The translations under genes and the position numbers were made by a program. Below, piece by piece: positions 1-5,316 of a DNA stretch of 5,316 bases. Source of the stretch: Comamonadaceae bacterium (GTDB taxonomy: Bacteria; Pseudomonadota; Gammaproteobacteria; Burkholderiales; Burkholderiaceae_C). The notes below the pieces were generated by a model that saw only the letters and a list, made by a program, of their open reading frames with translations, was not told where the DNA came from and did no database searches. Numbering within the stretch: position 1 is the stretch's first letter; each line of letters begins with the position of its first letter. The DNA lies in assembly GCA_947460065.1 (NCBI GenBank), contig CANHGF010000202.1, positions 1 to 5,316 on the forward strand. Reading direction: 5' to 3'.

Positions 1-61
1 GCGCCATGATCGGATTGGCGTTGCCGGTGAAAACCATGAAGTCGGAGGGGAGCACTTGCAT
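1..61 (-). CDS. prs: Ribose-phosphate pyrophosphokinase (PRPP synthetase), N-terminal fragment cut by window edge
   Basis: Only the first 20 codons are present, reading MQVLPSDFMVFTGNANPIMA. The stretch DFMVFTGNANP is the characteristic N-terminus of betaproteobacterial PRPP synthetase. The enzyme transfers pyrophosphate from ATP to ribose 5-phosphate in the cytoplasm, giving PRPP for purine, pyrimidine, histidine, tryptophan and NAD synthesis. The catalytic flexible loop and PRPP-binding motif lie outside the window. I chose the ATG at 61 because it gives the family's usual short lead before FTGNANP; a second in-frame ATG lies eight codons in, inside the conserved stretch, and is a poorer choice. 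No clear Shine-Dalgarno precedes the start. The position downstream of ispE and tRNA-Gln is the conserved location for prs and supports the call, which is made from few residues but with a very specific motif. Confidence 0.9.
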   Translation of the reverse strand, partial: MQVLPSDFMVFTGNANPIMA

Positions 62-210
62 GTCAGGCTGGGCGTGGGTAGGAGGGGTGAGCACTGAATT
101 CGAAGCTTGGCTGATGTGGGTCGGTGTATGCCCGCAACGGACTCGAACTGGCTTGGACACGGGCCTTGGAAACTGAAAGTTCAGTGCCCACGGCTCGCAA
201 CCTCGAAATT
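62..210. other. Non-coding spacer between tRNA-Gln and prs
   Basis: This 149-base stretch forms the prs leader and tRNA 3' trailer on the minus strand. I see no convincing gene, no -35/-10 pair with good spacing and no ribosome-binding site for prs. It contains a small perfect inverted repeat (172-185), a ten-base match to the tRNA T-arm (139-148), and a cluster of three overlapping six-base palindromes at 96-108 (GAATTC, TTCGAA, AAGCTT). Reading frames that cross it extend through the tRNA and are spurious. Confidence 0.6.
172..185 (-). repeat. Perfect 14-base inverted repeat downstream of tRNA-Gln
   Basis: On the minus strand the sequence ACTGAACTTTCAGT folds back on itself (six complementary bases each side of a two-base centre; realistically a five-pair stem with a four-base loop). 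It begins 26 bases after the tRNA CCA end and is followed by only two further T residues before CC. It could be a weak terminator or a tRNA 3'-trailer processing hairpin, but the short A/T-rich stem and short T-run do not make it a strong intrinsic terminator. The structure is visible; the role is inferred. Confidence 0.3.
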
Positions 211-287
211 TGGCAGGGGAGGAAGGACTCGAACCCTCGCATGCCGGAATCAAAATCCGGTGCCTTGACCAACTTGGCTACTCCCCT
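211..287 (-). tRNA. tRNA-Gln (anticodon UUG)
   Basis: Read on the minus strand, this 77-base gene folds as a standard cloverleaf. The seven-pair acceptor stem is AGGGGAG with CTCCCCT, followed by discriminator G and an encoded CCA. The D-arm region begins GCCAAGTTGGT. The anticodon stem CCGGA/TCCGG closes the seven-base loop TTTTGAT, whose middle three bases TTG read the glutamine codon CAA (and CAG by wobble). The T-arm is GAGGG-TTCGAGT-CCTTC with one G-U pair. There is no variable-arm expansion. It lies between ispE and prs on the same strand, a conserved placement. The 72-base spacer upstream of it (288-359) shows no strong promoter or T-tract terminator, only a small GCCT-GAAA-AGGC hairpin at 301-312, so read-through from ispE is possible. 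Confidence 0.97.
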
Positions 288-359
288 ACACAGGACCCGC
301 GCCTTTTCAGGCCCGAACCCGCAAACCCTGCATGGGCACATTGTCTGGCGGGCGGCGGT

Positions 360-1220
360 CTACCAATCGGCCAGCGGATGTACCTCAAGCGTGCTGCACA
401 CCCGCGCGGTCCAACCGCTAGCAGGCTTGCCCAAGCTGGTGTCAGCGACGTCTTCTCCGGAAAGATGAGCGAACACCGCACTTCCTGAACCGGTCATGCG
501 ACCTTGCAATCCGAGCTCGCCCAGCCACTTCAGGCCTTGGTCGATCTCGGGGCAAAGCGTTTGCGCCACCGGCTGCAGGTCGTTTCGGCCAAATTTGAAG
601 ATTTGTTCCGGCCCGAGCGCAGCAAAGCGCGAGATTGTAGCAGCTTCGCTGTCCCGCTTGAGCGATGGCGAGCCAAAGATGGCCGGCGTCGACAGCCCCA
701 CCGGCGGCTTGAGCACCCAGAACCGGGCGTTGGGCAAGGTAACCGGCTGCAGGCTCTGGCCTATGCCCTCGACCCAGGCGTGCTGGCCCAGAAGGAAAAA
801 TGGCACATCAGCGCCCAAGCGCAGTGCCAATTCCGCCATTTTGGGGCGGGGCAGCGACACCTGCCACAGCCGGGCCAGCGCGAGCAGGCAGGCGGCCGCA
901 TCCGATGAGCCACCGCCCATGCCGGCCTGGGCCGGGATGCGCTTGTGCAGGTGTATGTGCGCGCCCAGCGAGGTGCCGGTAGCCGCTTGCAGCGCGCGCG
1001 CAGCTCGCACGCACAGGTCATCGGCCGGCAGGGCCAGATCGGTCCCTTCATCCGAGCGGCTGATCTGCCCGTCCTGGCGCAGTTCTAGGTGCAGGGTGTC
1101 GCACCAGTCGATCAGCATGAACACCGATTGCAGCAGGTGGTAGCCATCGTCGCGTCGGCCGACCACATGCAAAAAGGCGTTGAGCTTGGCCGGCGCCAGC
1201 ACGTCGTAGAGGGCCTTCAT
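360..1220 (-). CDS. ispE: 4-diphosphocytidyl-2-C-methyl-D-erythritol kinase
   Basis: This cytoplasmic GHMP-family kinase phosphorylates the 2-hydroxyl of CDP-methylerythritol with ATP, the fourth step of the non-mevalonate (MEP) isoprenoid pathway. The 286-residue length matches the family. The N-terminal motif PAKLNAFLHVVGRRDDGYH (10-28) carries the conserved substrate-contacting Lys12. The glycine-rich ATP loop PAQAGMGGGSSDAAA lies at 96-110. LGADVPFF (135-142) includes the catalytic Asp138, and the C-terminal GHMP motif MTGSGSAVFA lies at 242-251. No key residue is missing. The ATG at 1220 is supported by a GGGAG ribosome-binding site six bases upstream and gives the usual N-terminus. It lies 55 bases after lolB on the same strand and is probably in the same operon. 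A 12-codon upstream frame (1255-1217) overlaps this start by four bases. Confidence 0.97.
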   Translation of the reverse strand: MKALYDVLAPAKLNAFLHVVGRRDDGYHLLQSVFMLIDWCDTLHLELRQDGQISRSDEGTDLALPADDLCVRAARALQAATGTSLGAHIHLHKRIPAQAGMGGGSSDAAACLLALARLWQVSLPRPKMAELALRLGADVPFFLLGQHAWVEGIGQSLQPVTLPNARFWVLKPPVGLSTPAIFGSPSLKRDSEAATISRFAALGPEQIFKFGRNDLQPVAQTLCPEIDQGLKWLGELGLQGRMTGSGSAVFAHLSGEDVADTSLGKPASGWTARVCSTLEVHPLADW

Positions 1221-1226
1221 TCCCGG

Positions 1227-1231
1227 CTCCC
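1227..1231 (-). promoter_or_regulatory. Ribosome-binding site of ispE
   Basis: On the minus strand GGGAG lies six bases before the ispE ATG at 1220, a good Shine-Dalgarno match and spacing. It is the clearest ribosome-binding site on the minus strand here and fixes the ispE start. Confidence 0.6.
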
Positions 1232-1275
1232 GCGGTGGCGCTGGGTCTTACACATGGCGCGGTGCCGAGGCTGCA

Positions 1276-1770
1276 TCATCGGTCCAGCGCGATGCGCAAC
1301 TCCACTGCTGGCACCGGCGTTTGCCGGCGCGCCACCAACCGGCCCTCGGCCAAGCCCGACAGGTCGGTCAGCCAGCCGGGCACGGGCGTGTTGATGCCGG
1401 TCAGCCAGTCGAACAGCGCCGGCAGCGGCAGGGCGGCGCCGGTGGCTTGGGCCAGCAACTCGTCCATCGACCGAAAAAGTCGGGCGTCCTGCCCCGACTT
1501 GAGCACCGCCTCGGCCGCATTCCAGCGCGCCGAGGCGACTGCGGTACCCAGCGGTGAATTGAGCAACAACTGCCCCTGATCGGCGCTGCCGCTGAGCTCA
1601 AAACTGGCAGAAAAAGACTGCGGCGGATCCGATCGCACCCGCAGACTCAGGCGACCGCTCCAGAAACTGCTGCTGTCGGCCGGTCGGCGGCTGGCGCAGC
1701 CGCTGGCCAGCATGGCCGCAGCCAGCAGCAGGGTGCGTCGGGGCAGGGCTTGCCTGGGTCTGTCCTTCAT
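1276..1770 (-). CDS. lolB: Outer-membrane lipoprotein receptor LolB
   Basis: LolB is a lipoprotein on the periplasmic face of the outer membrane. It accepts lipoproteins from the carrier LolA and inserts them into that membrane. The 164-residue precursor has a basic start (KDRPRQALPRR), a hydrophobic segment LLLAAAMLA and a lipobox LASGC, so Cys25 should be lipidated after signal peptidase II cleavage, leaving about 140 residues. Family features follow: FWSGRLSLRV near 36-45, then alternating hydrophobic strands such as GQLLLNSPLGTAVASARW, and a late FDWLTGI segment. It is shorter than the E. coli protein (about 207 residues), mainly at the ends. The ATG directly follows the TAA stop of the upstream TPR gene; only a weak CAGGT lies about ten bases upstream, which suggests translational coupling. 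The position before ispE is the classic lolB locus and strengthens an identification that sequence alone leaves moderately diverged. Confidence 0.9.
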   Translation of the reverse strand: MKDRPRQALPRRTLLLAAAMLASGCASRRPADSSSFWSGRLSLRVRSDPPQSFSASFELSGSADQGQLLLNSPLGTAVASARWNAAEAVLKSGQDARLFRSMDELLAQATGAALPLPALFDWLTGINTPVPGWLTDLSGLAEGRLVARRQTPVPAVELRIALDR

Positions 1771-3549
1771 TTACGGCGTGACCTGCAGACGCTTGAGGGT
1801 TTCGAGCAGTGTGTCGTTGTCGGCATTGAGTTGCAGGCCCTCGCGCCAGATCGCGCGGGCCTTGTCGCGCTGGCCCAGGCTCCAGAGGATCTCGCCATAG
1901 TGGGCTGCGATCTCGGCGTCGGGCTTGGCCTTGTAAGCCGCTTCGATGATGCGCGCTGCTTCCTGCGTGCGGCCCAGTCTGAACTCGACCCAGGCCAGGC
2001 TGTCCTGGATGTAGGGGTCGGCCGGCGCGTACTCGAGCGCCTTTTGGATCAGCTGCTTGGCCTCGGGCAGACGCAGGCCGCGGTCGGCCAGCGAATAGCC
2101 CAGCGCGTTGTAAGCCGCGTGGTAATCGGGTTTGAGCTGCATCACCTGGCGCAGCAGTTTTTCCATCTCATCGATCCGATTGAGCTTTTCAGCCAGCATG
2201 GACTTTTCATACAGGAGCTCGTGGTCCTTGGGCGCGGCCTCGACCGCCCGGCTCATCAGCTCGTAGGAGGCGTTGTAATCCTTGAATTCGCGCAGCAGGC
2301 TGACTTCAGCCAGAAGCTTGCGGCGCGCGTCTTGCGCCGTTTGCTCGGGCAGCTGCTGAATCAATGCCCGCGCCTGGCGCATCTGGCCCTGGCGCGCCAG
2401 CAGCGAGGCCCGCCGGCTCTGGGTCTGCACCAGTAACTCGCGGTCGCTGATGCGGGCCAACCACTGTTCGGCGCCGGCCAGATCGCCGCGGCGCTCGGCA
2501 ATTTGCGCGAGCATCAGCTGGGCTTGGCCCGTGCCGCGTCGGCTGCCGGCGGCCTCAGGCTGTTTTTCTGTGAGCGCCAGGTAGCGTTTGAGGCTGGCCT
2601 CGGCCTGCGCGGCTTGCGGCTGCTCCATTTGTAGCGAGCCCAGCAGTAGCCAGCCATCAGGAAAATCCGGGTGTTCGCGGGTCAGTTGCTGCAACTGCTG
2701 TGCGCTCTCGGTGTAGCGCTGACTGTCCAGTAGGTTGCGGGCATAGTTCAGACGCACCGCCGCGTCGGCCAGCTGGGGACTTTGCAGATAGCCCTGAATC
2801 AGGGCTTCGGCCTGAGGCAGTTGGGGACTCATCAGCTCGAGCGCCAGGCCCAGGGCCACTGGATTGCGCGCATCGGCGCTGAGCGAGCGCCGCGCTGCCT
2901 CGAGTGCGCCTGTGCTGTCGGCTGCGGCCAGACGCACACGGCCGACCGCTGACCAGGCCGCGCTGGCGGTCCGCACATCGGCCAGCGCAGCGCTAAGCGC
3001 CTGCTCGACCACTGAGGCGGCAAGCTTTTTGTCGCTGGCCCTGCCGTACAGGGAGGGCAGCAGCATCAGCAGCGGCGCACGCTCGGATTCGGGCGTGAGT
3101 TCAAGCACCGATTTGAGCGCCTCGCCGCTGTCGCTCACCCGGTTCATCGCCAGCTGGATTTGCAGCACATAGCGGCTGGCCTGCAGCGAGCGCGGCATGA
3201 GCTGGCGCCAGCTGCGCGCTACCTGCAAGGCCGTGTCACCCGCGCGTGAACCCAAGGCCAGATCGGCCGCGCGCTGGAAAAGCGCCTCGTCTTGCGTCTT
3301 GCGGGCGGCGTCGAGCAGCAGCGAAATGGCCGAGCCGGTATCGCCGCTGGCTGCGCTCATCTCGCCCAGCAGCACCTGGTAAAAAATCTGGGCGGCATTG
3401 GCTGCCTGCCGGCGACCATCGGCAGGTCCGCTGTTTGCAGCGGCGCCAGGAGCGCTAGGAGCGCCAGAGGCGCCCGGGGTGCCTTGGGCCTGTGCCGCAG
3501 GCCAAGCCAGGCTCAGGCCCAGCAGGGCCCAGATCAGCGATTTTTTCAT
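1771..3549 (-). CDS. Secreted tetratricopeptide-repeat protein, function unknown
   Basis: This 592-residue protein carries a signal peptide (MKKSLIWALLGLSLAWPAAQA, likely cleaved after Ala21), so it should act in the periplasm or be envelope-attached. There is no lipobox cysteine. Residues 22-46 form a low-complexity Ala/Gly/Ser/Pro linker. The rest is helical and rich in TPR-like pairs. The best preserved repeats are at the C-terminus, roughly 440-580, where the helices around YNALGYSLADRG, DPYIQDSLAWVEFRLG and AHYGEILWSLGQRDKA follow the TPR pattern. TPR superhelices usually bind proteins; no catalytic motif is seen. Similar TPR proteins commonly sit beside lolB in Beta- and Gammaproteobacteria, and here the stop codon directly abuts the lolB ATG. 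The start at 3549 is preferred because it yields the signal peptide. The frame stays open to 3765, but that extension would overlap mutM and bury the signal peptide. No clear ribosome-binding site precedes it. Confidence 0.88.
   Translation of the reverse strand: MKKSLIWALLGLSLAWPAAQAQGTPGASGAPSAPGAAANSGPADGRRQAANAAQIFYQVLLGEMSAASGDTGSAISLLLDAARKTQDEALFQRAADLALGSRAGDTALQVARSWRQLMPRSLQASRYVLQIQLAMNRVSDSGEALKSVLELTPESERAPLLMLLPSLYGRASDKKLAASVVEQALSAALADVRTASAAWSAVGRVRLAAADSTGALEAARRSLSADARNPVALGLALELMSPQLPQAEALIQGYLQSPQLADAAVRLNYARNLLDSQRYTESAQQLQQLTREHPDFPDGWLLLGSLQMEQPQAAQAEASLKRYLALTEKQPEAAGSRRGTGQAQLMLAQIAERRGDLAGAEQWLARISDRELLVQTQSRRASLLARQGQMRQARALIQQLPEQTAQDARRKLLAEVSLLREFKDYNASYELMSRAVEAAPKDHELLYEKSMLAEKLNRIDEMEKLLRQVMQLKPDYHAAYNALGYSLADRGLRLPEAKQLIQKALEYAPADPYIQDSLAWVEFRLGRTQEAARIIEAAYKAKPDAEIAAHYGEILWSLGQRDKARAIWREGLQLNADNDTLLETLKRLQVTP
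3440..3475 (-). repeat. Imperfect 9-base tandem repeat in the TPR protein linker
   Basis: About four units related to GGAGCGCCA follow one another (for example GGAGCGCTA at 3449-3457, GGAGCGCCA at 3458-3466, GAGGCGCCC at 3467-3475). Nine bases are three codons, so copy-number changes would keep the frame. On the coding strand they make the Gly/Ala/Ser/Pro linker just after the signal peptide, around residues 25-37. Confidence 0.65.
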
Positions 3550-3598
3550 TGGGTCATGATAATGGATGGCTCTGTGCAATCCCACCCCTTGATGCTGC
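3550..3598. promoter_or_regulatory. Divergent intergenic region between the TPR gene and mutM
   Basis: Both transcription blocks start from this 49-base gap, so at least the mutM promoter and probably that of the TPR-lolB-ispE block must lie here or just inside the genes. On the plus strand TCATGATAATGG (3555-3566) contains GATAAT (3558-3563), five of six matches to the -10 consensus, 36 bases before the mutM ATG, but there is no good -35 at 17 bases. On the minus strand only CATTAT resembles a -10 and it is very close to the TPR start. Neither gene has an evident ribosome-binding site here. The divergent layout is certain; the promoter position is a guess. Confidence 0.35.
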
Positions 3599-4429
3599 AT
3601 GCCTGAACTTCCCGAGGTTGAAGTCACCCGACTGAGTTTTGCCGATCGGATTGCCGGAGCCCGGGTGTTGGAGGTCCGGCTGGGCAAGCCTTTGCGCTGG
3701 CCCCTGGGCTGCGACCCCGAACATCTGACGGGGCATAGCGTTGGCGCGGTCCGCCGGCGCGGCAAATACCTCTTGTTGGACCTGTTGCTGGACCATCAAC
3801 CGGGCGGCCTGCTGGTGATGCATCTGGGCATGTCGGGCAGTGTGGTGTTTGACCGCTACCTTCCGCCGCCGGGCCGACATGATCATTTTGATCTGGTCAC
3901 CAGCCTGGGCACGCTCAGGCTGCATGACCCGCGCCGCTTCGGCGCGGTGGTTCATGCCGCCGGCCAGGACCAAGGTATGGCGCACAAGCTGCTCTCTGGT
4001 CTGGGGGTTGAGCCCCTGGGCGAAGCCTTTGATGCGGGCTTGTTCCACCAGGCCCTCAAAAGTAAAAAAGCGCCCATCAAGCAGGTGCTGCTGGCCGGTG
4101 AGGTCGTGGTGGGTGTGGGCAATATCTACGCCTCGGAGGCGCTGTTTCTGGCCGGTATACGGCCCAGTCTGCGCGCCTGCAAGATCAGCCGTCCGCGCGC
4201 CGCCCGCCTGCATGCGGCCATCCGCCAGGTGCTGGCCCAGGCGGTCAGCCAGGGCGGCAGTACCCTGCGCGATTTCTCCAATGCCATGGGTCAGGCCGGG
4301 CACTTCCAGCTCTCGGCCCAGGTTTACGACCGGGCCGGCCTGCCCTGCCTGAGCTGTGAGACCCCGATACGCCGCATCGTGCAGCAACAGCGCTCTACCT
4401 ATTTCTGCCCGGTATGCCAAAAACCCTGA
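3599..4429 (+). CDS. mutM: Formamidopyrimidine-DNA glycosylase (Fpg)
   Basis: MutM removes 8-oxoguanine and ring-opened purines from DNA and nicks the strand by beta,delta-elimination, starting base-excision repair in the cytoplasm. At 276 residues it is full length. The N-terminus PELPEVE supplies catalytic Pro2 (Schiff base after Met removal), Glu3 and Glu6. Lys56 in RRRGKYLLL contacts phosphate. Met78 in MHLGMSG and Arg112/Phe114 in HDPRRFG match the intercalating residues that fill the gap left by the flipped base. Asn175 in GVGNIYASE belongs to the helix-two-turn-helix. The C-terminal zinc finger has Cys250, Cys253, Cys270 and Cys273 with Arg265 in QQRSTYF. All key residues are intact, so it should be active. 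The start is fixed by the need for Pro at position 2, even though no ribosome-binding site is visible. mutY follows 16 bases later. Confidence 0.98.
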   Translation: MPELPEVEVTRLSFADRIAGARVLEVRLGKPLRWPLGCDPEHLTGHSVGAVRRRGKYLLLDLLLDHQPGGLLVMHLGMSGSVVFDRYLPPPGRHDHFDLVTSLGTLRLHDPRRFGAVVHAAGQDQGMAHKLLSGLGVEPLGEAFDAGLFHQALKSKKAPIKQVLLAGEVVVGVGNIYASEALFLAGIRPSLRACKISRPRAARLHAAIRQVLAQAVSQGGSTLRDFSNAMGQAGHFQLSAQVYDRAGLPCLSCETPIRRIVQQQRSTYFCPVCQKP

Positions 4430-4433
4430 ATCC

Positions 4434-4442
4434 AGGGGCGAG
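4434..4442 (+). promoter_or_regulatory. Ribosome-binding site deciding the mutY GTG start
   Basis: The purine-rich AGGGGCGAG, with its AGGGG core at 4434-4438, lies seven bases before the GTG at 4446. It falls in the short gap after the mutM stop. No in-frame ATG occurs between the mutM end and the conserved MutY core, so this site and the GTG are the best start. Confidence 0.6.
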
Positions 4443-4445
4443 TCT

Positions 4446-5316
4446 GTGAGTCCCGGCGGTAAAGCGGGCCCCGGCTTGGCCCTGCCAGCCAAAATCAGGC
4501 GCGAGTTTGCGCCGCGACTGCTGGCCTGGAAGGACGTGCATGGGCGCAGCAATCTGCCCTGGCAAAACTCCCGCGATCCTTATCGCGTCTGGCTCTCGGA
4601 AATCATGCTGCAGCAAACGCAGGTGCTGACCGTCATTGATTACTACCAGCGCTTCTTGGCGCGTTTTCCCACGGTGCAAGACTTGGCGGCTGCCCCGCTC
4701 GACGAGGTGCTGGGGCTGTGGAGCGGTCTGGGCTATTACAGCCGGGCCCGCAATTTGCACCGCTGTGCACAGCAGGTGGTGAGCCAGTTCGGCAGCTTTC
4801 CCGGCAGCGCCGAGCAGCTGCAGCAACTGCCGGGCATAGGCCCGTCGACCGCTGCCGCCATTGCGTCTTTTTGCTTTGACGAACGTGCTGCCATCCTGGA
4901 CGGCAACGTTCGCAGGGTGCTGGCCCGGCTGCTGGCTTATGACGGCGATCTGGCTGCCACCCCGGCGCAAAAGCAGGTTCAGCACTGGGCCGAACAGCTG
5001 TTGCCCCCGGCCGCGCAGATGCCGCTGTACAGCCAGGCCATCATGGATCTGGGCGCCACCGTCTGCCTGCCACGCCAGCCTCGCTGCACCGACTGCCCAA
5101 TGCGCGGTTTGTGTGTGGCCGAGCGCCAGGGTCAGACCGAGCTCTACCCTGTCAAGTCGCGCAAGCTCAAGCGCTCAAGTCAGCGCCTGTGGCTGCTATG
5201 GGCCGAGCGGGCTGACGGTTCGGTCTGGCTCGAGCGCCGGCCCGAGCAGGGCATCTGGGGCGGTCTGCAGTGCCTGCCGGTGTTTGAGTCCCTGGATCAG
5301 CTCAGTGCTGCAGTAC
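4446..5316 (+). CDS. mutY: Adenine DNA glycosylase MutY, 3' end cut by window
   Basis: MutY excises adenine mispaired with 8-oxoguanine or guanine, preventing G:C to T:A transversions. About 290 codons are present, open to the window edge; the family is usually around 350. Residues 1-22 are a variable lead. The glycosylase core begins near LLAWKDVHGRSNLPWQ (25-40). VWLSEIMLQQTQV holds catalytic Glu52. The helix-hairpin-helix LPGIGPSTAAAI spans 128-139 and ILDGNVRRVLAR holds the catalytic Asp152. The iron-sulphur cluster loop has Cys207, Cys214, Cys217 and Cys223 in the C-x6-C-x2-C-x5-C spacing. After a linker, LWLLWAERADGS and LERRPEQGIWGGL mark the start of the NUDIX-like C-terminal domain that recognises 8-oxoguanine. 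The start is the GTG at 4446, chosen for its AGGGG ribosome-binding site; the frame upstream is open but overlaps mutM. It is probably co-transcribed with mutM. Confidence 0.97.
   Translation, partial: MSPGGKAGPGLALPAKIRREFAPRLLAWKDVHGRSNLPWQNSRDPYRVWLSEIMLQQTQVLTVIDYYQRFLARFPTVQDLAAAPLDEVLGLWSGLGYYSRARNLHRCAQQVVSQFGSFPGSAEQLQQLPGIGPSTAAAIASFCFDERAAILDGNVRRVLARLLAYDGDLAATPAQKQVQHWAEQLLPPAAQMPLYSQAIMDLGATVCLPRQPRCTDCPMRGLCVAERQGQTELYPVKSRKLKRSSQRLWLLWAERADGSVWLERRPEQGIWGGLQCLPVFESLDQLSAAV

Noticed and set aside
96..108. Overlapping EcoRI, BstBI and HindIII sites resembling cloning-vector polylinker
   Set aside because: The surrounding sequence does not match vector sequence continuously and lies in a natural prs leader; three overlapping palindromes in 13 bases can arise by chance.
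301..312. GCCT-GAAA-AGGC hairpin between ispE and tRNA-Gln as a terminator
   Set aside because: The stem is only four pairs and no T-run follows on the minus strand, so it is not a credible intrinsic terminator.
63..341. A 92-residue minus-strand frame across tRNA-Gln
   Set aside because: Its middle (GVAKLVKAPDFDSGMRGFES) is a translation of the tRNA itself, a well-known source of spurious hypothetical proteins.
124..488. Two plus-strand frames across the tRNA and ispE 3' end
   Set aside because: They read the antisense of tRNA-Gln and ispE, have no ribosome-binding site, and resemble no protein family.
496..1143. 215-residue plus-strand frame opposite ispE
   Set aside because: Antisense shadow of a clear ispE in high-G+C DNA; the composition is Ser/Arg/Pro-rich as expected for such shadows.
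1750..2436. 228-residue plus-strand frame opposite the TPR gene
   Set aside because: Lies wholly opposite a well-supported coding frame apart from a short overlap with lolB; no recognisable domain and no start signals.
3550..3765. 72-residue N-terminal extension of the TPR protein
   Set aside because: It would overlap mutM and place a typical signal peptide in the middle of the protein; the start at 3549 explains the data better.
3554..4552. 332-residue minus-strand frame opposite mutM
   Set aside because: Long, but a mirror of mutM, whose catalytic residues are all intact; high G+C sequence commonly gives such open antisense frames.
4395..4985. 196-residue minus-strand frame opposite mutY
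   Set aside because: Antisense shadow of mutY, which is recognised by its catalytic core and iron-sulphur cysteines.

Overview
The window looks like ordinary chromosomal DNA of a betaproteobacterium, most likely Burkholderiales (Comamonadaceae-like). This rests on three things: high G+C with G/C-rich third codon positions, the character of the encoded proteins, and a gene order familiar from that group. Genus and species cannot be read from the sequence.

There are two transcription blocks facing away from each other across a 49-base gap (3550-3598). The minus-strand block, in transcription order, has a secreted TPR-repeat protein (3549-1771), lolB for outer-membrane lipoprotein insertion (1770-1276), ispE for isoprenoid synthesis (1220-360), a tRNA-Gln(UUG) gene (287-211), and the first 20 codons of prs, PRPP synthetase (61-1, running off the window). 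The TPR stop codon is directly followed by the lolB start codon, so these two are almost certainly co-transcribed. The lolB-ispE-tRNA-Gln-prs order is a known conserved neighbourhood in Beta- and Gammaproteobacteria.

The plus-strand block holds mutM (3599-4429) and, 16 bases later, mutY. mutY starts at a GTG codon (4446) and is cut by the window end. Together these two glycosylases form the 8-oxoguanine ('GO') repair pathway: MutM removes oxidised guanine opposite C, and MutY removes adenine misinserted opposite oxidised guanine.

The remaining non-coding DNA is short: 62-210 between tRNA-Gln and prs, 288-359 between ispE and the tRNA, 1221-1275 between lolB and ispE, and the divergent gap. 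I see no mobile element, CRISPR array, phage gene or recent-transfer signal, and no new biological system. The points most worth a second look are the uncharacterised TPR protein fused translationally to lolB, short overlapping upstream reading frames at three gene starts, and a tRNA T-arm-like echo upstream of prs.
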